DNA of 64,000 nt from Lactarius indigo (Eukaryota > Basidiomycota > Agaricomycetes > Russulales > Russulaceae), in NCBI GenBank assembly GCA_025766275.1, contig JAFKAC010000014.1:372001-436000 (forward strand). The letters are read 5' to 3'. The notes under the pieces were generated by a model that saw nothing but the letters and a program-made list of their open reading frames with translations, was not told the DNA's origin and did not search any database. Position 1 is the first letter of the stretch; each line of letters opens with the position of its first letter. Below, in pieces: positions 22,347 through 31,856 of the stretch. The translations under genes were made by a program, and so were the position numbers.

Positions 22347-24152
22347 TATCATTGCTCTGGGACTTTTAGACACGTATTCATTAGGAAGTAGTACCGGACA
22401 TAAAAAAACTGAACTCACCCCCCACCATGAAATGACGTCCGCCATGGTCTCAACGCTGGAGTTCAAGTATTCATTGAGTTCGTCTCGAGGGCTGCATTCT
22501 GCCTTCTGTTTCTGTTGGAACGCCTTGACAGCCTCGAGAAGGTAACGACCACCGTAATGTGCCAGTGACTTCAGCATGGGTGGTACGGTGACGGTGTCTT
22601 CAGTGCGTGTTGTAACTTCTGGAGTGATATAATAGCTGTCGAACTACAAAGACACAATCAGTATAAGAGAATTAAGTCTTAAAGGCTCACGTACCACCTC
22701 CCCGAGCTGCTCCAAAGCAGCGTCATATCGTTCACAATCCCACTGGACCCAGAAATAAAGGTCCTTGAGATTGGGATCGAGGACTGGTGCAATCAATAAT
22801 CAGGGAAAGAGCGGGAGCCCGAGAACTTACCAATGCAAACAAAATAAGTTATGCACGAGCCTTCAACACGAGCATGCCATTTGCGAAGACTCTTGAGTCC
22901 TTCGTTCAGTGCCGCCTTCAGTTCATGGAAATGAGCATGGCCAGCCATAGCTTCCCAGTTTCTGATGAGAAATTCAAAAGTCGATATGATACACCAGACA
23001 GTTGGGGTGCGCTCTTTTGAGAATGTTTGCTGGGCATTTGACAGCTCCTGGTGGGGAATGAGTAACAAAGCGAAGACAAGAATCGGAGAAAAACATACCC
23101 TGATCAAATGTTTAATATTTATGAGCCGCTCCCAGTCTCTATCAAACAGTTGGAAGTCGGTGTAGCTCCACTTCCCAGACAAGTTCGGGACTTGGTCATT
23201 CGCATCTGCAAGCAGAACGAATTGTTCAATCCCCTGAAGGAAATAGATGTCATTGCTGCCACTGACTGAGATGATGAAAATACGACACGTACTGCTCGGA
23301 GTTTGAGAAACCGGTCGAGGAAACAGTAGAGGGATCCCCAGCAAGTTCAGACCCACATGATGAACTCCAATGGGGGGATGTTGACTTGCTTGCAGGTCTT
23401 TCTGAAGTAGGCCCTGGCCTGTGGCGAATTATGGATCTGCAGTGCGACGCATGCACATTAACGCGAAGACAAGTCCGATATTGAAGGGACTTACCTGGTT
23501 GGCCAAGGCGATTGCTTTTCCAAGAAAATCACCTGAGTCAAAAACACCTTCGTCCAAGTTGTCATTGGGAACCTCCAAGTCTGGGTTGGTAGATGCGTCA
23601 GAACCTAATCCTGGCACAACCTTTTGAATGAAGTGTTTTGCCGCGAGGTGGAGCGAGTGCTCCATGCACCTGAGAATTTGATTAGAAAATGTTAGTATGT
23701 GGATGTACCAACACTTACAACATATCATGTTCTACAGCCCTCCATTCTACTTCTGTATTGGCGAGATTGCTCTGGAGCATGCGAATAGTTGTCCGATTGA
23801 CGGCTGCCCCATCACTGGTAAACCAGCCGATCTGCGTGCGTTCGGAGTGAGCTACGAGAGCCTAGAGGAGAAAAAATAAAAGTCTTACCTTGCCACAAAG
23901 TCCATAGTCGTCCAACGTACGAATCAAGATGCTGGCCATGTTCTTGCCAGTGTGCCTACCTATAATCTCCTCAAAGCTCAGTTGTTCACACCTGAGGCGC
24001 CACACGTGCAGTTGATCCACTAGTGCATCTACATAGTGGGCGGTGACGGAAATGTATGGGTCTCCTGATCCTGAGGTCCACATATTGAAAGTAAAGGAAA
24101 TCTTGCTGGGGACCCTCTTCATGTTCTTGTGCATACTCCCCTGTGCAACATT
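22347..24152 (-). pseudogene. hAT transposase, central catalytic exons
   Basis: Minus-strand exons are separated by short introns (for example 23832-23888, 23670-23718 and 23437-23494, all with GT donors and CAG acceptors). They encode KISFTFNMWTS, then IGWFTSDGAAVN, MEHSLHLAAKHF, IPPLEFIMWV, YTDFQLFDRDWERL and VISWW, the standard order of a hAT catalytic core. In the first motif Asn stands where hAT transposases have the catalytic Asp (D-x-W-T/S). The conserved T-R-W box reads TGA-T-C-W at 23341-23349, that is, Arg to stop and Arg to Cys. All three changes fit CpG decay. The gene cannot give an active transposase. Confidence 0.85.
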
Positions 24153-24157
24153 TACAT

Positions 24158-24592
24158 TGTTACGGTTCCGAGGGACCGTTCGTTGACTAAGTCACGCGGA
24201 GCTGTGCTCAACGCAGTCGGGAGAGTCGAGACTTGTGTTTCGGACCACAAGTCGAGTTTCGGGGATACCTTGGCTCAACTCAAAGAGTATCGCAAGGGAG
24301 AGGGGAGTTCACGCGAGGTTTCTGAAGGCAAGACAAGTAGATCGGATTCGAGAACTAAGAGTAGACAAGTATACGACTTGCTACACTACCTCCTTTATAG
24401 TCGTACATACTGGGGTTTTTCGGGGGCCGTTTTCTACAAGCCACGTCACCTATCGATTGCTACGTGGACGATTCGTGATACTAGCACCATAAGGCGTGCT
24501 TTGAACGATACCAGGGTTCTACAAAACTTACGGGGTCGAAGCTTGGACGCGCGTTGCGTGACGTGACGTCACGATGTCACGTGACCGTGACA
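24158..24592 (-). repeat. 3' LTR of element E
   Basis: 435 bp; on the element strand it starts TGTCACGGTCACG and ends CCGTAACA. A purine-rich tract ending AAGGGGGCTA lies next to it at 24593-24607. Confidence 0.95.
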
Positions 24593-24603
24593 TAGCCCCC
24601 TTA

Positions 24604-27600
24604 CTAGGCCGAGTCGTCTCGACTCGCGCTGCTGGCGGCGTGCGTGAAGTCGTAGTCGTGTCGGAAGATGTAATGTTCGGGACGTCTGTATGGGTCCCCG
24701 CGTCGCTGTGCCCGGAGCCGCGCAGTCGCTTGCGTGGCGCGCTCACGGTCGACGGCTCGACCAAGCACCGCAAGCCATGCGCAGTAAGTATTAGCGTGGG
24801 AGGCGGTAGGTGAGACGTGGCAGACGCGACGGTCAGCGCACTTCGCGTGTGGCGTACGACACTCGAACGTGAGGTGTTCTGTACTGTCACACCACGTGCA
24901 GGCGGGTAGTCCTTCACGACTGTGTATGGACGCTGGTCGATCGGTAGCTGACGTGTTCCGCGTAACTGTGGTCGCTTTGGTGGTTACCTCACCGTCCTCG
25001 ACTTCGTGTAATTCGGGTGAGACCGACCGCGCGGGTTCTTCGTGCAGCTGGGGGTAAGTAAGTCGTCGTGGGTTGGCTACCACGGCTTCGGCGAATGTAC
25101 GCGGCAGGATTCGAGGGGGAATAGGGAGGATCTGTTCGGCCATCAGTACCGAGCGGTGGTGGCGGAGACGTGGGTCAGAGAGTCCGTCGTGTGTGAATAC
25201 GGCGGCCAGGGCAGTGGGCATGGGTTTCGGGAGATACGGCGACAATCGGGTTACCGCGCAGGCCTCGATGATGCGTATGTCGATGGCGGCTGCGTTCGTG
25301 GCCCAATCTACCATACCGTATTCGGCTTCTCGTAGTCGTTGGCTGAGTAACTGTTGTTGGAGGACCGATTCTCTGAGACGATGGACATCGGCGCTGAGAC
25401 CGGGGTCTGCAAGTTGTCCCAGTGCCTTGTCGACTTCGGTACGAGCCGGGTGTTCGGGGCGGAAGATGTCGATAAACTCTTTTTCCAGGATACGAGGTTG
25501 GATATCGGGACGTGGTCGCGCCGTTAGTTCGGTATAATAGAAGGGTTTTCCTCGCCCTTCCGTGGCGATAACGATGGGCTGTCCGCGTGGGTTGATGACG
25601 AACTGGAGATAGGCCGCGTTCCTGCGTTCCCCGTCGGAATACGGTATCTCTACCTGATAGGGGTGTTCTGGCAGCGTCTTCTGCCAGTCACCGGGAGGTG
25701 GTGAATCGTTAGTGATGGGTCGCGCCGGCAACGGGTGGGGCTGTCGTTGGTCCTGCTGTACAGCGAGTTCCTCTAGCGCTTCTCTGCGCAGTCGCTGTTG
25801 TCGCCTCTGTTTAGCTTGTGAGTGGCGATAGTGATACCCGTCGTCACCAATATGAGTGCTTAACCCCCACATGTCCTCGCGCGAACGAGGTGAGTTTAGT
25901 AGGGCATTGTAAGTGGTCCCTACTCTGGCCCACTCGTTAACTTCTCTGTCGATGCGTCGATTGACGTCGTCAGGGAGGTCTCGAGCAGCGATGAGTGGAT
26001 ACTGAGGTGGGTGTCGTTGCATAACCGATGTGATGTTGTTGATGGACGTCTTTGTGCAATCTTTATACTGTTGGATTAGGTCTGGAGCATATATGTTATC
26101 GAGGGGTTCCCAGCTATCGTGTGCTGCGGAGAACCCTTTCCAACGTATGAGATATTGCGGCGTCTTCTTTCGCCCCGTGGTGCGATAGTCGAGAATTTCT
26201 TCGACTTCCCATTCCGGTTCTCTGTCTATAAGTTCCGGGAGGGGTTGTTCCTCTTTTCCTCCATTTGCCTCGGTTTCGCGATAAGGGCTCAGGAGCGCTG
26301 CGTGGAACACGTCGTGAATCTTCCATGTCTCTGGTAATTGGAGTCGGTAGGCGGTTTCCGAGACCTTCTGCATTACGATAAGTGGTCCGTATCGTTTTGG
26401 TGCGAGTTTCGTTGTCGGATGGGTTGTTCTCAGGTTCGTGGCGTCCAGCCATACCTTATCGCCTAATCTGTAGGGTTGATACCGCGGTGATTCGTTTACC
26501 CATTTCAGTTGGGTGTTCCGCATCGCGGTTTGAGCGTCCGTTCGCGCCTTGGTTAGAGTCGCGAGGCGATCATCGGCCGTCGGGGAATTGGTGGAAGTCT
26601 TTGGTTGGTGGACCAACGGGACAAATCCTAGGAGCAACTCGAACGGGGTTTTTCGCGTGGTGTCTGATGGCCATGCGTTCAACGCGTATTGGGCGATGGG
26701 GAGCATCGGTGCCCAATTGTCCTGTTGGTAGTTAGCATACATTCGCAGATACTGTTCCAGTTTTTGATTCATCCTTTCTGATTGTCCGTCAGTACGTGGG
26801 TGATAAGCCGTACTGATGTTTTGTTGGATGTTCAGGGCTGAACACAACGCTTTAGTGAGTGCGGCTGTAAACCGGGGGTCACGGTCCGAGATGACTTTGT
26901 TGGGCAACCCATAGTGCGGTAGCACATATCGAAGGTACGATTGCGCGACTTCTTCAGCGCCATGCTTCTCTTTCCATGGTATAAAGATGTTTGCTTTCGA
27001 ACATCCTTGGTCGGTGATAGTTAGGATCGTGTCGAATCCTCGGGATTTCGGGAGTTTAGTAATGAAGTCGAGGGCGATTGTTTGGAACGGTAGGGAATGA
27101 TCTGGAAAGATCAGGCTTAGAGGGACGCGGGGTCGAGTTGTTAAGCTTTTGTTGGCTTGACAAGTCAGGCATCCTCGTACGTAGTCCCTGACGTGCTCCG
27201 CCATACTGGGCCACCAGTAATGTTTACTGATTGCTGCCAATGTGTTGGATTGTCCGGGGTGGCCTGCGGTAGTGAGGTCGTGGAACGACCGAATTACCCC
27301 CCTTCTCAGGGAGGGATCGTCCACGATCGCCAGACGGTCGTGGTAGAACCAGAGGCCGGAAGGATGGCGGTGGAGGGGGAAGCGTGCATCGGGGAACGGG
27401 TCGTCGCGAGCAAGCTGGGCGGCGCGACATTGATCGTCGATGGTGGTGACGCGGGCGACGGCGATGAAAAACGAGGGGGGGAGGATGGTGACCGCGGCGT
27501 TGTCAACGCCGTCCGGTACGAGGGCGGGGTGGCGAGAGAGGGCGTCGGCGTGGAGAGCGGTTCCCGGGATGTGGTGGAGGCGGATGTCATAGTCGGCAAG

Positions 27601-29703
27601 GGTGTTGACCAACCGTGCGACCCGACGATTGATATGTTGTGGGGATCGGTAGTGGAGGAGGTTCTGGTGATCAACGAGAACGGTGATGGGGTGAGCGGCA
27701 GCGACAAGCAGATGACGCCAGTGTTCTAAGCCGCGAACGAGTGCGAGGAGTTCGCGATCATACACATCGTAGTTTCGTTCGGCAGTTGAGAGGGACTGAG
27801 AGAAGTAGCCGACAGCCTGGTGTTTCCGGCGTTCGTCAGGTTGCGTGAGTATGGCACCGATGGCGTATAACGAGGCATCGGTTTGTAGTTGGTATGGCAC
27901 GGTAGGGTCTGGTTGTCGTAGTGCTGGTCGTGAGCAGGCGATCGAGAGTAACGTGTCTAAAGCACTAGTACAGTCGCTAGTCCACTGAAACGGAGAATCT
28001 TTCTTTAGTAAGTTTGTCAGAGGACGAGCAATATCGGCGTAGTGTGGAATGAATGGTCGCTGATATCCGAGGACACCCAGTGTACTTCGCACCTGTTTGA
28101 CCGTTGTTAGCGTCCGCGGCCAATCGCGTAGTCCTGACACTTTATCGCTGCCCATCTGTATGGTTCGGTTAGCGATTGTCATTCCCAGGTAGTCGATTTC
28201 GGTGCGTTCGAAGGCGCATTTTGATAGTTTGAGGAAATAACTTTCGTCTAAGAGGATCTGTAGTACCTGTCCGACGATTAGACGATGGCGAGGGTAGTCC
28301 ATTATGGTGGCAATGAGGATATCGTCCATGTAAATGAATAACTCGGTAGGATATCGTTGGAGCAATGTGCGGAAGATACGATTCATTGCACGGACGAAGG
28401 TGGCGGGCGAGTTAGTTAGTCCGAAATACATGACCATAGGTTCGAACAGACCGCAAGGCGTTTTGAACGCTGCTTTCCATTGATCTCCGTCTTTGATGCG
28501 GATGTTGTTATACCCCCATCGTATGTCGAACTTAGTGAACAGTGTCTTATCGGCAAGTTGGTCGATTAAATTGGAGATTAGCGGGATCGGATACGTGTCT
28601 CTTAATGTGACTTGATTGAGTGGTTTGTAGTCTTGAACGGGCCGTAGTTTCCCGTCTTTCTTTTTCAGAAAGAAGAACGACGACGCGTAGGGTGATTTTG
28701 ATTCGCGTATGTACCCTTTGCTCAAGTGTTCGTTTAGAAATTCGTCCAGGTGTTCCAATTCCTTTGCGTTCAAAGGGTAGACTTTACACTTTAATGTCGA
28801 CGGTGCGTTGGGTAGCAGTGTAATCACGTGATCGTCTTCTCTTTCGGGTGGGAAGCGCATTGCGGCTCCTTCCGAAAAGACGGTGGCCCATTGTTGGTAA
28901 TGTTCGGGGAGTTCCTCGTTTGGCTTGTGTTGTCGTTCCGCCATTCCCTGGGCTATTGTCCTGATGTTCGCTACCCGTTCGATGCTCATCATTCGTTGTT
29001 CCCCTTGTAACTGATTGGTGGGCCAGTCGATTTGTGGGTTGGTTTCTTTGAACCATGGATGACCGAGTATCATTCGGGGGCGTCCTAGGTGTGTGACATA
29101 TAGTTTTGTGTCGTATTGCTGTGTCCCCCAACTGATGCGAACCTGACAAGCTTTCGTTATGCTTCCGTGTTCATTTCGAGTGCCATCGACGTTATAGACC
29201 AGTCGATTGTCCACGTTCTCGGTTAGGGCATGGAGTTTTCTGACGCATTCTTCGTCGATGAAGTTATCTGATGCCCCGGAGTCGAGTAACGCTGAAATCG
29301 TAGTCGTGGTGTCCTCGATTGGTATCTCGATAGTGAGTGCGTCGCTCGAGGTGCTGTGAATGACGTTAATCTCGACGGTCTCGTCTTCCACGTCGTCCTC
29401 GTCTAGGCTGGCTTCCATCAATAGTTGTGAGATTACGTTCTTTCGCTGGGCGACGGATAGGCCTAAGATGCCCGTCATCAAGGTTTCTTCGGTTGTTTGT
29501 TGTACGACGGGTTGTGGTGCGATGACGACTTCGTTGACGCGTGCCGGGGTTCTCTTGCTTGGACAGTCTCGAGAAAGGTGTCCGCTCTTTTTACAGCGGA
29601 AACACAGGCCTTCTTTTCGACATCGATCCATCTCTGCAAGTTCCTGAGGGGTTCGCGTACAAGGGACGTATGTCTGTGTGGCATCTACTTCCATCGGTAC
29701 CAC
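24604..29703 (-). CDS. intact Pol polyprotein of element E with chromodomain, extension and terminal zinc knuckle
   Basis: Uninterrupted 1,699-codon frame continuing the gag frame. From the Met at 29703: gag CCHC knuckle at residues 34-47, protease DSGAS 141-145, RT with YMDD 458-461, RNase H Asp 609, integrase H2C2 finger about 808-849, integrase Asp 879, Asp 940, Glu 976 (35 residues between the last two) and chromodomain 1164-1213. About 480 residues follow. These hold a module with LQFVINPRGQPIVIATEG and FYYTELTARP (about 1340-1400), a helical stretch starting DKALGQLADPGLSADV, a CCHC knuckle (C1602, C1605, H1610, C1615) and a second Cys/His cluster (C1622, C1628, H1629, H1636, C1641). 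The Met is not proven as a start, since the frame is open back to the TGA at 29734. All catalytic residues are present, so this is the best candidate for an active Gypsy Pol here. Confidence 0.92.
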   Translation of the reverse strand: MVPMEVDATQTYVPCTRTPQELAEMDRCRKEGLCFRCKKSGHLSRDCPSKRTPARVNEVVIAPQPVVQQTTEETLMTGILGLSVAQRKNVISQLLMEASLDEDDVEDETVEINVIHSTSSDALTIEIPIEDTTTTISALLDSGASDNFIDEECVRKLHALTENVDNRLVYNVDGTRNEHGSITKACQVRISWGTQQYDTKLYVTHLGRPRMILGHPWFKETNPQIDWPTNQLQGEQRMMSIERVANIRTIAQGMAERQHKPNEELPEHYQQWATVFSEGAAMRFPPEREDDHVITLLPNAPSTLKCKVYPLNAKELEHLDEFLNEHLSKGYIRESKSPYASSFFFLKKKDGKLRPVQDYKPLNQVTLRDTYPIPLISNLIDQLADKTLFTKFDIRWGYNNIRIKDGDQWKAAFKTPCGLFEPMVMYFGLTNSPATFVRAMNRIFRTLLQRYPTELFIYMDDILIATIMDYPRHRLIVGQVLQILLDESYFLKLSKCAFERTEIDYLGMTIANRTIQMGSDKVSGLRDWPRTLTTVKQVRSTLGVLGYQRPFIPHYADIARPLTNLLKKDSPFQWTSDCTSALDTLLSIACSRPALRQPDPTVPYQLQTDASLYAIGAILTQPDERRKHQAVGYFSQSLSTAERNYDVYDRELLALVRGLEHWRHLLVAAAHPITVLVDHQNLLHYRSPQHINRRVARLVNTLADYDIRLHHIPGTALHADALSRHPALVPDGVDNAAVTILPPSFFIAVARVTTIDDQCRAAQLARDDPFPDARFPLHRHPSGLWFYHDRLAIVDDPSLRRGVIRSFHDLTTAGHPGQSNTLAAISKHYWWPSMAEHVRDYVRGCLTCQANKSLTTRPRVPLSLIFPDHSLPFQTIALDFITKLPKSRGFDTILTITDQGCSKANIFIPWKEKHGAEEVAQSYLRYVLPHYGLPNKVISDRDPRFTAALTKALCSALNIQQNISTAYHPRTDGQSERMNQKLEQYLRMYANYQQDNWAPMLPIAQYALNAWPSDTTRKTPFELLLGFVPLVHQPKTSTNSPTADDRLATLTKARTDAQTAMRNTQLKWVNESPRYQPYRLGDKVWLDATNLRTTHPTTKLAPKRYGPLIVMQKVSETAYRLQLPETWKIHDVFHAALLSPYRETEANGGKEEQPLPELIDREPEWEVEEILDYRTTGRKKTPQYLIRWKGFSAAHDSWEPLDNIYAPDLIQQYKDCTKTSINNITSVMQRHPPQYPLIAARDLPDDVNRRIDREVNEWARVGTTYNALLNSPRSREDMWGLSTHIGDDGYHYRHSQAKQRRQQRLRREALEELAVQQDQRQPHPLPARPITNDSPPPGDWQKTLPEHPYQVEIPYSDGERRNAAYLQFVINPRGQPIVIATEGRGKPFYYTELTARPRPDIQPRILEKEFIDIFRPEHPARTEVDKALGQLADPGLSADVHRLRESVLQQQLLSQRLREAEYGMVDWATNAAAIDIRIIEACAVTRLSPYLPKPMPTALAAVFTHDGLSDPRLRHHRSVLMAEQILPIPPRILPRTFAEAVVANPRRLTYPQLHEEPARSVSPELHEVEDGEVTTKATTVTRNTSATDRPASIHSREGLPACTWCDSTEHLTFECRTPHAKCADRRVCHVSPTASHANTYCAWLAVLGRAVDRERATQATARLRAQRRGDPYRRPEHYIFRHDYDFTHAASSASRDDSA

Positions 29704-30843
29704 TTGATCGTTCCGATTTACAGGTTTCGGTGGTCACGTATTTTGGACTGGGATCGCGTTTGTTCTCCCGATTTGCGCGATACAATTGGTGATCGTGCGA
29801 TATCGTTGGATTTCCTCTCGGGTCGCATCTTCCCAGTCTTGCATGGTGACTGGCATTTTACTTCGTTTGAGACAGGACACTAATAGTCCTTTGCGAAGTC
29901 CTCGACGAAATAAGTCGACGGTCCCCTTCTGGGTCAAATCCCAGTCTGCGGCCTCGGCGAGTTGTTTGAAGGTTGCGATATATTCGTCTATTTCTTCACC
30001 TTTCATGGTGAGTGCAGTTAGCTTGGCATAGGCGTTTTGCTGACTCAAGGTGTCCGTCCAAGCATTTTCGAAATCGGTTACAAAGTCGGTCCATAACGTT
30101 TCGCTGGTTTCGAGAATGGGATTCGTAGGATCGTTGATTTTTTGTTCGAGCTTTTTATCCTGTGCTTGGTTCCAGCTTTCGACCACTCGTCCCCGGATGA
30201 GTGTGAGCGCGAGAGCTACTCATTGGTAAGGAATGACCATTCTTTCATTTGTCCGATTAACTCGGCGGTACTGATTGAATTCGTGAAGGAATTGTCGACT
30301 CCTATCTCGGTTCCCGTCGAAGAATGCCGGCGCTGCCCCTTGTAGAGGGCCCGTGATGGTTGTCGTGCTGCTGCCACTTCCCGATCCGCTTCCGCTTCCG
30401 CTGGCCATGGGTGCGCTAAATGGTGTCGTTGCACTGGGTATTGGGACTAATTGGGGTGATTTCCTTTTTCCTTTTTGCTTTGCGATTTGTCGCTTATGCT
30501 CGAGCCAATTGTAGGTGGGTACGGTGTTAGTCTGCTGTCGTCGTTTTAGGCCCCACAGTAGTGGTTCGTCCACACGCGCGTTCGTATATGTGTACCACCC
30601 AGTGTTTTCGAAATATACTTCGTACCACTCGTTTTCGTCTGCTGCAAATTCAACGTCTAAGGCCGGGCTGGGGTCTCGTCGTACGATGTACCCTCGTCCT
30701 GGTACCCAGTCGATTCCTCCGGTTACGATGTCCTGTAAGTTCTGGGTGTCACGCCTGATGACTAGTCGTTTTACGGTTGGGTCGCGGTCTGCTGGTTCTG
30801 GTTCAAAGTAGGCGTGGGTTCGATCGAGAGCCACGATGATCAC
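29704..30843 (-). pseudogene. gag of element E, two TGA codons
   Basis: Same frame as pol. The N-terminal region (WYEVYFENTGWYTYTNARV) matches element C; a Ser/Gly run follows at about 30365-30405, then a capsid-like region at 29740-30330 with LFRRGLRKGLLVSCLKRSKM. TGA codons at 30220-30222 and 29734-29736 interrupt it; element C has CGA at the first. No in-frame ATG exists between the primer site and the Ser/Gly run, so the start is non-AUG, spliced or lost. Because the LTRs are identical, the stops are either very recent, tolerated through readthrough, or were present in the template and complemented in trans. Confidence 0.8.
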
Positions 30844-30922
30844 GCGTCCGTCTGGGACTGTCCGTGCTGTTTCGGTTTGTCTGGGAACGCCTTTTCGCCT
30901 CGTTCAGCGGCAGAGTAGGGAG

Positions 30923-30932
30923 GTCTACTCTT
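30923..30932 (-). promoter_or_regulatory. self-priming primer-binding site, element E
   Basis: On the element strand AAGAGTAGAC lies one base after the 5' LTR. It is complementary to GTCTACTCTT in the LTR (31133-31142). Confidence 0.6.
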
Positions 30933-30933
30933 A

Positions 30934-31368
30934 TGTTACGGTTCCGAGGGACCGTTCGTTGACTAAGTCACGCGGAGCTGTGCTCAACGCAGTCGGGAGA
31001 GTCGAGACTTGTGTTTCGGACCACAAGTCGAGTTTCGGGGATACCTTGGCTCAACTCAAAGAGTATCGCAAGGGAGAGGGGAGTTCACGCGAGGTTTCTG
31101 AAGGCAAGACAAGTAGATCGGATTCGAGAACTAAGAGTAGACAAGTATACGACTTGCTACACTACCTCCTTTATAGTCGTACATACTGGGGTTTTTCGGG
31201 GGCCGTTTTCTACAAGCCACGTCACCTATCGATTGCTACGTGGACGATTCGTGATACTAGCACCATAAGGCGTGCTTTGAACGATACCAGGGTTCTACAA
31301 AACTTACGGGGTCGAAGCTTGGACGCGCGTTGCGTGACGTGACGTCACGATGTCACGTGACCGTGACA
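30934..31368 (-). repeat. 5' LTR of element E with promoter
   Basis: 435 bp. On the element strand a TATAAAGG box (31168-31175) lies 33 bp upstream of GTCTACTCTT, the presumed transcript start. Several short open frames run through it (up to 168 codons with flank) and are identical in both LTRs. They look like chance frames. Confidence 0.9.
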
Positions 31369-31373
31369 TACAT

Positions 31374-31651
31374 GTCTAAGTATCTCAGCACAAATCGTGT
31401 TGTGGCATGGTATGTCATTATCTGAAAGTGAAGGACGACAGAATTTGAGGACGCGGCGAAAACTCTCACTCTCAATCAACAGGAATGCCTGTAAGTGGAG
31501 GGAAATTAGATATGTCATATTACACATGTATTCACTCACCTCATCTTTGCAGATAATGAACTCAACAATATAGTCAAGTAGGCCGGCGTTTGTAAATGGT
31601 GGGCCCTTTGGTTCACAGGTAACCACACTGTCTAAACTAGTCTGGGTGAGG
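31374..31651 (-). pseudogene. hAT transposase exons upstream of the catalytic core
   Basis: Two minus-strand exons encode LTQTSLDSVVTCEPKG, GLLDYIVEFIICKDE and, after a short intron (GTGAGT to TTACAG), AFLLIESESFRRVLKFCRP, the typical hAT segment between BED finger and catalytic core. The upstream end begins at the acceptor TGTAG inside the 9-bp duplication of the foldback element (31648-31656). The downstream end runs without frame change across the TSD of element E. Confidence 0.8.
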
Positions 31652-31856
31652 CTACAGCCAATGATCTGCCATGAATTCCATAACTCATGGGCCATCCAAT
31701 GGGAAGAACCCCTCATGACTCATGGGCCAACCGACGTCGGCCGATGCACAAAATTCTTCCGAAATTGATGGGCCAGCCGATGTCGGTTGAGGCTGCTTTG
31801 GTTCCAGAGCAATTTCCGAACTAGAGATTGTTATTGACTGATTCTGAAGACAGGAA

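Larger units (their letters stand above)
24158..31368 (-). mobile_element. full-length young Ty3/Gypsy chromovirus element E, TSD TACAT
   Basis: Minus-strand element with 435-bp LTRs that I find identical by eye. TACAT is duplicated at 24153-24157 and 31369-31373 inside a coding exon of the hAT gene. The pol frame is intact, but the gag part of the shared frame has two TGA codons. It is the same lineage as element C (same gene order, same primer site, same extension). Confidence 0.95.

Noticed and set aside
24129..24566. 145-codon frame in LTR E, repeated at 30836-31342
   Set aside because: Identical because the LTRs are identical. No motif, and it runs across the promoter region.
27157..27729. 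190-codon plus frame opposite pol E
   Set aside because: Antisense shadow of the RNase H and integrase region.
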